NCBI GenBank assembly: GCA_013365325.1
Contig: JABVXV010000415.1
Span: forward strand, 1-48,090
DNA length: 48,090 bases
Direction: 5' to 3'
DNA from: Dipetalonema caudispina
Lineage: Eukaryota > Nematoda > Chromadorea > Rhabditida > Onchocercidae
Below, one piece after another: positions 12,553 through 25,320 of the stretch (positions are counted from its first letter, which is position 1; each line of letters opens with the position of its first letter). Below the pieces are notes generated by a model. That model searched no databases. It saw nothing but the letters and a program-made list of their open reading frames with translations, and had not been told where the DNA came from. A program made the translations under genes and the position numbers.

Positions 12553-13603
12553 TCACATTTTATTTTAACACTGAAGTGATACAGTTTGAGGTGATAAACA
12601 GTAATTAGTACGACTCAGCGACAATATATTTTCAGGATATTAAAAAGTCTCATTTCTTTGTACCCACAAGGATAAAGAAAGTGGTACTGATTGGAGGATG
12701 TATAAGGTTAAATTTTTCATGAGAAACTGTTAGTTCTAAAAAGAATTTCACTTCAGTCCTTTTAACGTATATGCCTAAATATTGTTTGATATTGCAAGTA
12801 CCCATTCAACTGTAGTAGTATTTAGTGAAATTGTACATGAAAATATGTCAATTTACAGTTCATTCCCAAAAAATTAAAAACCTGAAATAAGAAAATGTTA
12901 AAGTAATACATTGGTTAGTAAAAAGAAGAAAGAAAAACACAAAAACACATATAGAAATTAAAGGAATTCAGCTAATATGGTTTTTATGATACAGGAAAAC
13001 TTTTTTTTTTCAAACAGAAAAGTAATAGTAGAAAATGAATCAGTGAATCCATTCTTTATCATTACCAATCTCTTGAAACTGTTTTGAATCCTTCCAACAA
13101 TGAGATCAGCTTGATGATGATAATAAAATGAATTAGTAAAAAAAATCATTCCTATGATGGATTCACTGAAAAACGTCAATATTGATACCATAGCTATATT
13201 CATATGTTGCAACAAACGTACAACGAATGAGATTTAAATTTAAAATATACGAATCACATTGATTGAAGGATTGTCCATAATTATCACTTCAAACTTCATT
13301 CTGAATTTCATGATTGTTACGTTCTGAAAAATTACATATGTGTTTAACAAATGAGCTCTACAATTACAATGGAATAAAATAAACCATTAATGAACTAGAA
13401 ATCGTACATGCACCCGTCCCTTAGGAAACGTACCTTGTAATTAATTTGATATGACCTATATTTCATGAAACAATCAAAAGCATTCATTCTACCCACTTTA
13501 AAGGCACTTTTAATTCAAGTTGAAGAAGAAGAAGAGAGGAATGAGAGATACAATGTGGAGGATTCAAATGTCAAAGATATATGCTGATTATTACTGACAT
13601 TAT
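12553..13603. other. Convergent intergenic region
   Basis: About 1 kb between two genes that end toward each other. An open minus frame at 12958-13215 has no family similarity and lacks splice context, so I do not call it. A GAAGAAGAAGAAGAGAGG run lies near 13520-13545. A possible alternative last exon of the minus-strand homeobox gene is listed separately. Confidence 0.5.
13317..13323 (-). other. Possible alternative terminal micro-exon of the TALE homeobox gene
   Basis: If the donor after the codons for KRIR (AG|GTTAGT, exon end at 13744) is used, the next good acceptor (TTTTTCAG, minus strand) gives AACGTAA, which completes codons for Arg and Thr followed by a stop in the correct phase. 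No minus-strand AATAAA was noticed just beyond it, whereas the read-through version has one, so I prefer read-through. Confidence 0.25.
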
Positions 13604-13609
13604 TTTATT
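13604..13609 (-). other. Polyadenylation signal of the TALE homeobox gene
   Basis: AATAAA on the minus strand lies 56 bases after the TGA at 13665-13667. This supports the last exon reading through to that stop. Confidence 0.5.
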
Positions 13610-13664
13610 TTCAACTTGGAAATGAAAATTAGCAATATAGATTAAAGGTCAAATGGTCGTCAAG

Positions 13665-16600
13665 TCAGAATAAAACATTCAATGTTAAACACTTTGGAAA
13701 TCTTAAGATTCTTTTGAAAATTCTGTAAAAATTGACAACTAACCTACGTATCCTTTTTGGAATGAGTGCGTAATCCATATTAGAACTTGATTCCTGAATG
13801 AAATCCACATCAGGGCTTTCTTTTGATTGTATTAATATCCTGCGACGAGCATTGATAAACCTGTAATAATTAAGCTTTCAAACTTTAAACAGTATGCGAA
13901 AGTATCAGGAAAAAATCCTTAAGGACGGAACATTGATTTATATGCTCCTAAGGATTTGAATTAGATTGTGCATTTTATGAAACGAACATTCTGCTTCGAA
14001 ATTTACCAATTGTTGATTTGAACCATTTGTAAGCCGGTTTCTCGTGATAGCATCGCTTTTTCTTTTTCACTCGGATATGGATGCTAGAAAATGAGCCGAT
14101 ATATCCAAGGTTTTCTTTCAGGATTGCAATTTGCATTGGAATTATCTGATGAATATTAATTAATCACATCATACACTACTGATTTATAAGAAGGAAAGAC
14201 AAAAGCAACAAAATGATCCACTAATTATCCTAATCTTCTGTTTGTCTACTTTATATGACTTTATCTACAGCAGTGAATTCTTACGGACGAATGCAAAAAT
14301 AGCCAAGTTTTGAGCATTTCAACAGCTTTTGCTGGCAATTGAGCTTTCCGTTTTGGATCAGAGCTATCTTCTTCACCTGATTCTTGCGCATTATTTTTCT
14401 AGAAAAAATAAGCAAAATTCGAAACTATTGAAAATTTCAGTGATTTTAATCGATCGAAACGAAAACTGATACGTGAATTAAACCTCTGAATTTGGAATGG
14501 TGGAAGATGAGCAACATTCCGAAATTTTCTGCTGTGATAGCGAAGTTTGCACTGATGACGAATGTGAAGCGATCGCATTCCAAAGCGGTATTGAAAGCTG
14601 AAAAAAGTAAAGAGTTCAAATTTGTTTTAGCGGTAACAAAAGAAAGAAAAGTTTGAAAACATAAAAATTTTAAAAATATCTACCATTCCTTTTGATGTAG
14701 ACATCATTGCAACCGTTTGCTGTCCTGCTCGATTTTTCGACTAAAATTAAGTATATTTGGATGATAATAAACTGATAAACTTAAACAGAAGTAAATTTTT
14801 GCTACGAAGCATGTAAAACTAATTTTGATAACTTGTATCACTTTTCACTTACAAAACTGCTGATACCATTCTGCAAATTTTTGTGAGTTAAACTTAACAC
14901 TCTTTTTGAAAAAAATACTTATGCTCAAATTTATAATCGTATTGTGTACCTGTTCTGATAGTTCTGGAGACGAATTGCATAAATCATCATCGCTATCACC
15001 ATTATATCCAATCATTGATTCTTGGGTCATTTTCTTCCTCAGCGTTTCTAAAATAGATGATTGCAACAGTAATTACCTTCAAAATTCATATTTAGTTTGA
15101 ATAATGTGAAGCGAAAGAAATTAATCTGGAACTATTAGAATTTTTTAAAATCATCCGCAAAATTTTACAATGATTTCAACTACGGTCTTAATAATTCAGC
15201 AAAATTAGTAACCGAATGAGATCGAACGATTTCAGTATTCTTGAAAACCAATCATTTAATTTGTTTATTGTTAAACAGTCAACAGCTTAATACTTTTATG
15301 ACCGAACAATTTATTACTATTATTCGTGAATGAATATTATCTTGATGTAGTTATATTCAAATAATTGTTAACTTACGCAAATATTTTGTTTTGAAATCAT
15401 CGCATAGTTCAGCAACTTTCTCCAATTCTAATAAGTGTAAACGAAGCATGATTATAGAATTAATTAAAAATATATCAAGCTCACTGTTTCCCAGTGTTCC
15501 ATCACCATTCGATGTCATTTCCGCCAGTTGCTGTAAAATGGATAAATTTCGAAAATATTTCATCATTTTGCATATTTTATATTCAGCTAAAATGGATTCT
15601 TTAAATTTTTTCGAATTCTAATTTTAAAAAAGTCGCAAATGAATAAATACGTTATACAATGTTATACAAGCAAAGAAATGATCAGGATAAGAACAACTGT
15701 TAAGGTCATTATCATAAACTAACTCAGTAAAATAAAATAGGTCAACATAGCGTATAGTCCTGGTACTACATAAAAGAACACTTTTTTAAAAGTATTAAAT
15801 AGTTTGAATTGTTAATAAGTTTATTTGGATTTTGATTAGAATTTACCTGAAAAACGTCATCCATAGTAAATGATGCTTCTGAGAGATTCTGCGTCGCTGC
15901 TTCACATTTTTTTGACATTAGCTAAAGTAATCGAAAGAACACGATGAAATTAATTAATATTTCACTTATTTCTCATTATTATTACTATCGATGTTGTTTG
16001 AAAATTTCAAATGATTTGAAATCAAAAAAAAGCCAACTTCAACAATGGGAAATAATTTGTGATTTTTGATTGCCGATGAGCATGCCTCCATGAATTCACC
16101 GGTTTCGTGAAATGTTTCTTCCGTTGGACTACTTGACCTGTAAATGAAAAATACACAGAAATATGAATAACGTACGACAACACACCACAATGCTACAAAA
16201 CAGGCCATCGATCGATCTTTTTTTTTTTTTATTTCCACATTCAAGAACATCAGGGGAAATCTGTCGAAACTCCGAAAGGTATGTAATTATTCTTTAGATT
16301 CAAAAATTAATCGATGATCTATTTGTAAGGATCATGCATTACTGGATGATTATCAGAAATTCCCGGAAATTTTTTGATCATATTGTTGAACTCTAATGCA
16401 TTATATTATATATCAAAAGTAAAGATATTCTTAATCTCATGTTATAATTATTCTCAAAAACATGTGCAAAAAAAAACACGATGACATATCATATCTTATA
16501 ACTGAACTATAAGTAATTCCAATCGTAGCAATTAAATTATAATGTGGAAAATACATCTTGCTCCTTTTCTACAGATCATATAATATCACGATTGCATTTA

Positions 16601-19236
16601 TTTGGAAAAATTCTAGAAGCATAACATTTTCTATGACCAATTTCTTACTCGTCAGTTATTTTGATTTCATTAAAACGTAAACTTGGAGTCAGAAAATTAG
16701 TAGAAACCTTTAAATAGGGAATCAATAAAGAAATCAGTTGATTTTGGGAAACTTTAAATAATCATCTTCTATATGATAAGAAATTTTGGTTGAAAGGTTA
16801 AATTAAAAATTTTGCAAGTTACAATGAATTTTTTTCCATCTTACTTTTATAATTGTATTTTTAATTTTAAGCAATAAGTTTAGACAAAATAAATCAGACG
16901 AACTGAAAAGGACGATTTTCGGCTTGCAATTGGTTGTTTTTATCACATTTCTTCATTTCGGACAATGCTAATCTTTGCTGAAATAAATGAAAATTTTTGA
17001 GTTAATTTTCTTAATCAATTTATTTCAATCATCGCTAATGACAGTAAACTGAGAAAATTTGCATCGTTAAATGTTAAAAGGCTAAAATTAAAATATCAAT
17101 GCTTCAGAAGTTCAATTTTTTTCCTTTCCAATCTTTCTTTTGCTTCACATCTTTGAGTCATTTTCCCCCATTTAACGTATTCGTCATAATACAGCACGAT
17201 TCTCATATAATCTTTCATATCAAATAAATTATGAATTTATTTAAAACCAGTTTAGCATAAAAGTTTATGATAACATCACTATGATAATGTCAAATAAAAA
17301 TTAGGAGAGAGGGAGGGAGAGAAAGAGAAGAAGAAGAAGAACAAAGAGAAATGATGGAAAAAAGGAGGTTATATGGAACATTAGAAATTATTCGGCCGTT
17401 AGATTAATTTGTTAAGCGATTTTTGTCCTAATTATCATCGTCAATAAATTTTCAATGAAATTCAACAACTCCTGATAGAAACCTAACTATTCATTAACAT
17501 CCAATATTTCAGAAAAATTGTGTCATTATAATTTGTAAAAAATTTTTGAGAACATTTGAGATAAGAAAAGACGTATTATACAATTAAGCCGATCGCATTA
17601 AATGATAGTTTAGAATGGTTTAATCATTTCAAAAAAGATCATTAAGTTGCTCCGAATACAAATATATATATTTAAGCTTTTTTAATCATGAAAATATTCG
17701 ACCGGAAGTGATTTTTTGTAAATTTTCGGAAGTAATAAATTGAAAGAAATATCGAAAAAGATGATTCTTCTAACATTAAACATTTCGAAATAGTTATTAT
17801 AACCGATTAATAAACAATCGGAACTATCAATAATAGTTTTGTTAAATGATAATAATCGATTATTAATAGATTGAAAGATTCCTAGAAACTCCGGAAATTC
17901 ACTTTAGGAGATGGGAAAGTTAAAGAAGTTTGTAATGAAAGAATCTCTTTGATAATTGTATATTTGGGAGCTGTTCCACTCATTTCACATAACAATTTTA
18001 AGATATGAAAGTGTGCCGCCAATAGAGGTTTTAATGGAGGTGAGAGGGTGGGTTAAGATGGAAATAGTATGAAGTGGGTGTTTGCTGATCAGAAGTGGAA
18101 GAGATATGAAAAAGGTGAGGAGGAGGAGGGAGGGAAGGGGGGGTGAAAGAGGGTTAAGAGTAGAATGAAGTATACAACTACTGATGATGATGATGATGAT
18201 GATGATGATAATGATGATGATGCTACAGCGCTTCTTGCTGTACTTCCTTCATGGTGTAGTAAATTGTTAAACAACCACAAATTACAGCTCATAAAACTGG
18301 CTCCTTTCCTGAAGATCAGGTGTTCAGGATGGCTACGTTGAAATACTTGCTTAATTAAATCGCCAAATTATTCCTGTCAAATGATTTCTATTCAAAATGT
18401 GAACAAAACTACTAATATTTGATGGAAAAGAAGAGAAAGAGATAATTCATCTCTTGAAAAATGATCAATTGATTAGATAAGAATAATTGATAATTATCTT
18501 CATTGTATATTACTTTAATCACTTTGATATTCTATTACTTTGATTTGGCAATTCTTCGTATATATATATATATGTATATAAAATTTAAAAAGTACTTTAA
18601 ATTTTATTTTAAAAAATTTTAAATAATATTTAGTTTTAAAATGAAAAAAAAGAATTAGAATTTTAGTGAATGAAATTTAAAGGGACTTTGCAATCTTACT
18701 ATTTGTAGTTTACAAAAATTAAGCAGTAGTAACAGCAACAACAAATAATATGCCTGTCATGATAATATAAACTATCCCAAAAATAGAATTGCATAATAAA
18801 AAATGGGACGGTAGTCATAAAAGTAATTTGATGATTTAATTATACCTGTTTTAAACCTTCTTATTTATGCTGTAAAACTAATAAAGGATTAAAGCAATGA
18901 CACTTAAATATCACGCACAAATATTATTGAAAACCAACAATATCGTTATGCTCAAATAAGAATGTATAATCGAAGCTAGTGATAACTAAAATATTATTAT
19001 GTAAATGGTATGATAAAAGAAAAAAAAAAAAAAAACTGAAATAATGGTACCTGTTTGCAACGTTTAGCTCGTGTAACACTAGCTTGTGACAATGCTTGAT
19101 GTAGAAGGGTCATCTTATCAACGGATTGCTTTTCCTCTTCAGTGACCTCATCTTCTTCCGCTTCATTTATTTGTTGTTGATGCGAACGATAAAGTTGATC
19201 ACTGAGCGTTCCCTTATCTTTTTCTTCTATTTCCAT
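13665..19236 (-). CDS. MEIS/PKNOX-class TALE homeobox transcription factor, probable psa-3 orthologue
   Basis: Eleven exons (minus): 19236-19051, 16977-16904, 16137-16038, 15921-15847, 15530-15377, 15047-14950, 14740-14684, 14597-14484, 14398-14285, 14083-14007 and 13860-13665. All phases agree, giving about 414 residues (MEIS/PKNOX are about 390-450). Order: acidic N-terminus; HM1 (NHKLFPIVE-LMSKKCEAAT, matching HPLFPLLALVFEKCELAT); HM2 (DIFLINSIIMLRLHLLELEK, then VAELCDDF); a Ser-rich linker; and a TALE homeodomain beginning DPKRKAQLPAKAVEMLKTWL, with HPYPSEKEK carrying the three-residue loop extension and NNWFINARRRI, which includes the invariant W, F, N and R of helix 3. HM1/HM2 bind PBX/EXD-type partners; the homeodomain binds TGACA-like sites in the nucleus. 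The homeodomain is more diverged than expected of the UNC-62/HTH branch, favouring psa-3, which from memory is X-linked in C. elegans like mbr-1. The start is preceded by an in-frame TGA. The donor of exon 2 (GTTCGT) is weak. Confidence 0.88.
16978..19050 (-). other. First intron of the TALE homeobox gene
   Basis: About 2.1 kb, the longest intron of this gene. It holds a GA-rich tract (about 17304-17345), a G-rich purine island (about 18100-18160), a GAT microsatellite and a comparatively GC-rich segment (18000-18340). An open minus frame at 18089-18292 is created by the repeat and is not called. Placement of the GC-rich island in intron 1 is compatible with an enhancer or alternative promoter, but no motif proves it. 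Confidence 0.45.
18181..18222. repeat. (TGA)n/(GAT)n microsatellite
   Basis: About fourteen repeats of TGA with one interruption (TAA), in intron 1 of the minus-strand homeobox gene. Confidence 0.9.
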
Positions 19237-19847
19237 TACAGCTCAAAAATTTCACTACTTTATCATGAATACATATTTAAGCAAATTTAAACGCTAAATA
19301 TTAGAATGATTAGAGTAGAAGCTATTTTCTTAGCATATAATCTTAACTAATTATACTTTTTTTTTTTTTTTTTAAAACATATGATAAATTTAAGATTATT
19401 AATAAATATTAAAAATTTATATTTCAGTAACTATTCAATTTTTTTTTTTTTTTTTTAAATCCAATTAACTCTAAATTTCCATTAATAAAACATTTTAAAA
19501 TAAATAAAAATAAATAGTTAAACTTAAGAAAATTTAAAAATTACAAATTATTAAATTATAAGAAGCAAAAAATAAAAATTTATCTAATTCAACAAGATGG
19601 CACCCATGTATAAATGAAATGGCCGATTAAATGGACGAAGAAGCTATATGATATATCAGTACAAGGGTAAGGGGAAGGTGAAAAGAGAAGCGAGTACACC
19701 ATGTCATTCTTATCAACATTTGTTATCTCATCGACTTCACAATATGTATACATCATGCGTTAATTGCACAAGATCGTTTTGATATACGAGCATCGAATGC
19801 CAACGTTACATTCATATTTATATGACAAATCAGATGGTTTCAATAAA

Positions 19848-19850
<3 letters not shown>

Positions 19851-19895
<45 letters not shown>
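19851..19895. repeat. (TA)n microsatellite
   Basis: Uninterrupted TA dinucleotide run of about 45 bases in the divergent intergenic region. Confidence 0.95.
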
Positions 19896-19898
<3 letters not shown>

Positions 19899-20869
19899 GG
19901 ATATTTAATTCAAGAATATTTATCTATCAGATAATTGATTCAAGAATGTAATACATGTCTATAGATTCACTGATTCAAAAATAAATCTATATATATATAT
20001 AAATATGTGATTTAGAAATATATTCAATAATGATCGGATTTAGTTAAATGATTAAATGTTTGCAGAATTGATTAATTGATAATAAAAGTTCAATTTTTAT
20101 CAAATAAAATAAGAATAATCAAAAGTTTTCTTTTATTTATCTTCTGAAATGCTATTCGAAAATTTCTCCTATTATCAAAAAGGATTCGAAATAAAAAGAA
20201 AAAAAAAAAAAAAAAAGAAGAAAGGAAAAAAAAAAAAAGTTGTTTTGGAGCATTTAAAAGAGGTTACAATAGGAGTAAAACTATTTGAAGCTTATTTGAG
20301 CTCATATAAATCGTGTCCAAAGATGTATGCTTGGTGAAGTTGATAGTGTTCTCATGAAATCCAATCTTATGATGGATGATATTTAAGAATAGCAAAGATT
20401 AAATAAGTACTATGGGAAGTACAAATAGATAAAGCGTATTATTGCATGCTATAAGAAAATATGTAAAATTATGTTAAGGTTAAATCAGGTAGTTCAAATC
20501 ATCACAGTTTAAAATAAATAGTTAAACTTTAAAATAAATATTAATTCAAATGGATCATCGCCGAAACTATGTCCAGCATGTTCTTACATTATCACTATGA
20601 TCCCTGGATGCCTTCTTAATTTTTATAGACAATTGTTGCAGTTCAGATGAACTTGTTGGCCATACGGTGATATTACACAGTTCTGTTGATATCTTATGGA
20701 ACTTACCTTATAATTAATAGTTGATGACAATGAATTAAATTAAACTGAGTTAAGTAATTCAAATCCAATCAATCATTTTAATTTTTGAAATAAACATTTC
20801 ATTGACATTGACACCGTAACTTGATTGTAATGCAAGATATAATATGGCACTAATAAAACTATGAGGAAG

Positions 20870-20940
20870 AAGAGGAGGATTGGGAGGGAGAGAAAAGGAA
20901 TGAAGGTAGTAAAGAAGGTAAAGATGAGATGAAGTGTGTT
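20870..20940. repeat. Purine-rich (G+A) block
   Basis: On the plus strand nearly all bases are A or G (GAGGAAGAAGAGGAGG, then GGGAGGGAGAGAAAAGG and similar). Comparable blocks occur at 18100-18160, 31131-31400 and 35355-35430. Confidence 0.7.
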
Positions 20941-23900
20941 AAGTTACCGAAAAATAAACAGCTTGTAAATGTGCCATTGATAGAAGCATCAACAAACCGG
21001 AAAATGGCTCAATGAAGAAGTGGAATAGGAATGAAAGGGAGGAGCAAAATATGTTTAATTTATAAAATTTAAAGCAATGCAATTAAAAAAAAAAAAAAAA
21101 AAAAAAACATTTTATATCATGCCAGCCAAAATGATAGGATAACACTGAAGGATAGATAGAGAAGGCGGAAAAGGATTCAACAAGTTAATAGAAGACGAAT
21201 AGCAACAGAAGAAATGCTTCGTAAATGGAAAGGAAAAAGGCGGCACAGCCTTCTTATGAAGAAGCCTTGATAATTTCTGAAAAAATAACGTCTTTACGGA
21301 TTGGTGGATTGTTGAATTCGGTACAATCAAATTTTAATAGTTTTGCAGCGAGGGCCATAAAACTACATTTTGCAAGGGTACAACGACCTATCGCTTAATC
21401 GCGATTTACGATCTGTAATATCATAGGCCACTCACCACTGTGTGAAACACCATCATCTGATCTTTCCCTCTTTTCCCCACCTCATTCTCCACTAAACTCC
21501 GCGCTCATTCCCTTAGTCATTTCTCCGTATCAACAATTTACGGCCAGACTTACGGAATAGTTTGAATAAACGATAAATACAGGAAGCTTGAAATGTTAAT
21601 CGAATATGACTTCTTAAATGTACGCAAATTAATCTTATTGCTAATTAATCGACACTGTTTCTGTCCTTATTAATTATCCATTTTTGTTTTCTCTATACTT
21701 TCCGGTTTACTAAGAAATGAAAAAAAATACCTGAGGATTCACTAGGAAGCTCTGGACCAGTTACGGAATCTTCAAATATATTAGTTGATATATTACTTCG
21801 AAAATTAAAATAGATTGGGGACTAAGTTTAGTTCAATAGAAAAGTGTCACTGTTCAAATCAAACATTTTTCTTTTTTTGCTTGAATAATTTGGTTCAGAA
21901 AAAAAAGCCTTTTTATCCGTCAACATTTACCAATATTAACCTTTTACTGGCCAATACTAGCACATTTTTGCGAAAGCCATAGCTAAAATATTGCTCTACA
22001 GCTTGATAAATGGATTATTTGTCCAGTAAATTTAATGCTATCATTTAATAATCTTATCAAAATATCTCAACAAAAAACCGTTAGTTGTTAATCAAGCAAT
22101 GTAATGCAAATTTTCGGATAAAATCCTTACAATTAAGCATTAAAGATTTGAAAGTTGAAAATTTCAGATATTTCATTTTTAACATACTCCATTATATGAA
22201 CCTATTCCGAAAATAAAATTTTTTTTGTAAATAATTTGAACTGTTAAAAAAAAGAAAAACATAAATAAAATGAATTATTATTTAGTGAATAAATAGGAGA
22301 AAAATGAAAAAATAAAATTGCAATGGAAATTGGTTACAGTAAGAAATATTTTTGGTGAAAGATGTTGATAATTTGTATGCTTTGATTGCTTGGAAGACAG
22401 CTAAGGACCCACAATTTATTGCGTCACATAATGGACAGCAAATAAATCAAGTGTAATGAGGCACAACGATTTGACAACACCAAGCGTTCGGCTATTATGT
22501 ATTATCGTTGCCTGCCGCCCCAATTCAGAAAATGCAACAACAACACTACGGTGGTCCTCCTATCATATCTTCTCACAACTTCATCATACTAAAACTATCC
22601 ATATGAATTTTTATTTCAAATATTTCTGAATAAATCTAATGAACTGATATTAAATTTTTATGGTTGTTCGAATGAAAAAAAAGGAAAAAAAAAAAAACGA
22701 TAATGGATCAAACGATCATCACATTTAGCTTATAATTAATCTAGGATAAAAATTTCGGTTTTCTTTTTTTTTTTTTTTTTTTTTTTTTGCATATATTAAT
22801 TATGTAGGCTTAAATAGTTTATTTTTTGATACTATTAAATATTAGGAATTCAATGGGTATGCAAATATTTCTTATTGTTGTTGGGATAATTAGTTGAAAT
22901 TTTCTTTGCACCAATTATTTTCATTTTAACAGGAATGCTAGGAAATTTTGTAGAATAAATTGAGATGTTTTAAATATTTAAAGTTAATTTTAAATGGATA
23001 GTATTCTATATAAGAATAAAATTTATGAAACTTAAATTGATGATTTTATACCTATTTGAAAATTATAATTATAGCAAAATAAATCATGTAATTTGCTGTC
23101 AATAACAAAATTTAAAGTTATTGAAGTATTAAAGAACAATGAAATTTTATCATTTCATGTATTTGTCTTGCCAGAATCACAGAAAAAAAAAAAACTACAC
23201 TTAACATTATTTCGTATTCAAAAAACTTGTTAAAATAAGCAGACTAAAAAACTGAAAATCGACAAGTGACCAAAAATATCAGTCGGTAAAAAATAAAAGG
23301 AAAATGAGTTGAAAACGATCAGAGTTGGAATCTTAAATATTTCATCCAGAAATCCTTATGGATGATCTTCTATAGGTAATACGAAATGAATCCCGCATCA
23401 TTATGAAATTTAAAATGTTCATTTTATCCACAAACAGCATGCTTCAACTTATTCTCTTTCGAAATTTTCACTCATTTATTATAAAATTGGAATTTCATCT
23501 TTTTTTCCGCTTAACTTCTCAATAGCACGCAAATTTCACATATTCACGATAAACTTATCCAGAAATTTTACTTGTCTATTGGAAAAAAAAAACAACGTTT
23601 TAAAATTGATAAGTCTGAAATGACACAGTTTAAAATGATATTTTTAGAAGTAATAAAATATAACAATTTTAGTGACTAATTTATGCATGCTGTTTGCATA
23701 GTTCTCTTTTTTTTTGCTTAATTATTATTTGATGCTATGTGAGTACCAAAGAACAGCAAGCATAAATGGTGACATAAAAAAGTATTCAGATCACTTCATT
23801 CAATAATTTTCCTTTTTTCTTTTCTTTTCTTTTTTCTCTTTTTTTTTTTTTTTGAAAAATATTTTTTCATTCATTTTCTCGAGGAAAAAAAAAAAACGGA

Positions 23901-25287
23901 AGAAAAAAAGTATGCAACTTTCATCAACAAATTTTTATCTTTCTTTTTTTTTTTTAATTCCTTCTTTTAATTTATTTAAAGCAAAGTGATTACTTAAAAT
24001 TATTGTCAGCATAAAGTAGCCGTATGAATTCAATAATGGTTAAATGTTGAATACGCACAATTCCACGGATTGCTGTAAAATCTTCAAAAATAGACATTAA
24101 TTAAAATTTTGCTTGACATAAAAAAAAAGGTATAACAAAAATATTAATTTGCCAATCCGATCCAAACACTTCTTTAAACATTACTTTTAGGATTTCTTCC
24201 TTATAATTCACCAACATTCAGTATTTTTAAGCTTGTTTGAAAAAAAAGAAAAAAAAAAATTCATTTTTATTATATAAGCTAAATTTTTTGCTTGCATAGG
24301 ATGGGAATTTTACTTTTTTTTTTTTTCAGGAAACAAACAATATTGTCATTTTTTGGCATCCATTCTACATTTTGAAAATTTGTTCACTTACTGCAATTCT
24401 ATGTAAACAAGCATGGAAATTTTGTGAGAACTAACAAAGAAGCCCAAACTTTTACAAAGAAAGCAACTTGCAAATTTCATGTTTTATGTTTTATGCAACA
24501 ACACCTAAAATTATTATCAAATTTCTATATGTTGCGTTTAAATTGAAATTTTTATTTTGGATGAATTAAAAATGGGAAAAATTTTTGAAAATTGAACCAA
24601 AAAATTTATTCAAAGAAACGAGCAGTTTTCAGTTTATCCATTTGTTCATTGATACAATTTCTTCCGTTTCAAAGAGGAAAAAGATATACAGAGGCAAATA
24701 AAAAGATTAATTTCCAAAGTTGGCCATTCAAAAAAATTAGGAGCCAATTTTAAAAAAAAAATGCTCCCTTTTTTCAATAACAAAAATTGGGACATTTATT
24801 TGGTTTCCTAGTAAATAAAGTTAACTTTGTTTTACTACATTGAGGCAATAAAAAAATACTGAATGAGTTGCAAGCAAAAAAAGTGTATTGCAAACAGGAA
24901 TTCTTATATTTTTTTCCTTTCAGAAATTAGTGAAATTGAATATAATTTGTAATGAATTCTATAAATTTTCCTTTAATTACTTGAAAGTTATTTTTTTTTT
25001 TTTTAGATTAGAATTCGATGATTATATGATAATGATAATAGTGATCAAGGCAAGTGATATGTGCTTACTAATTTACCGTCAATTAAAATAGGGAGGGAAC
25101 TCAATACCCTCAATATGGAGACAGAGGGCGGGCCGGACAACTAAGGCTTGGCTAAGAGGCCCAAAGCACTGGTTGAGAGCGTATTAAGCATTTGTCTTCA
25201 CATGTGCTTATTTCTGTTTAGCCTATCTCTTCGAACCGCAAACGCTTTTGTGTCTGTATCCATCTCACCTCATTCATCAGTTAATGT

Positions 25288-25320
25288 TTTAGGCTTTTGT
25301 TATGCATACCAAAGCCTAAA
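25288..25320. repeat. Inverted repeat, 10-bp perfect arms with a 13-base loop
   Basis: TTTAGGCTTT (25288-25297) and AAAGCCTAAA (25311-25320) are exact reverse complements. The loop contains ATGCAT. It sits at the right end of a GC-rich island (25086-25330) about 1 kb upstream of the mbr-1 start. It could be a protein-binding site or a small hairpin; the stem is too short for a typical microRNA precursor. Confidence 0.85.

Noticed and set aside
12958..13215. 85-codon minus-strand frame beyond the end of the homeobox gene
   Set aside because: No recognisable domain and no acceptor in a phase that would join it to the homeobox exons.
18089..18292. Minus-strand frame with a poly-Ser run
   Set aside because: The Ser run is simply the GAT microsatellite read on the other strand; the remainder is intronic.
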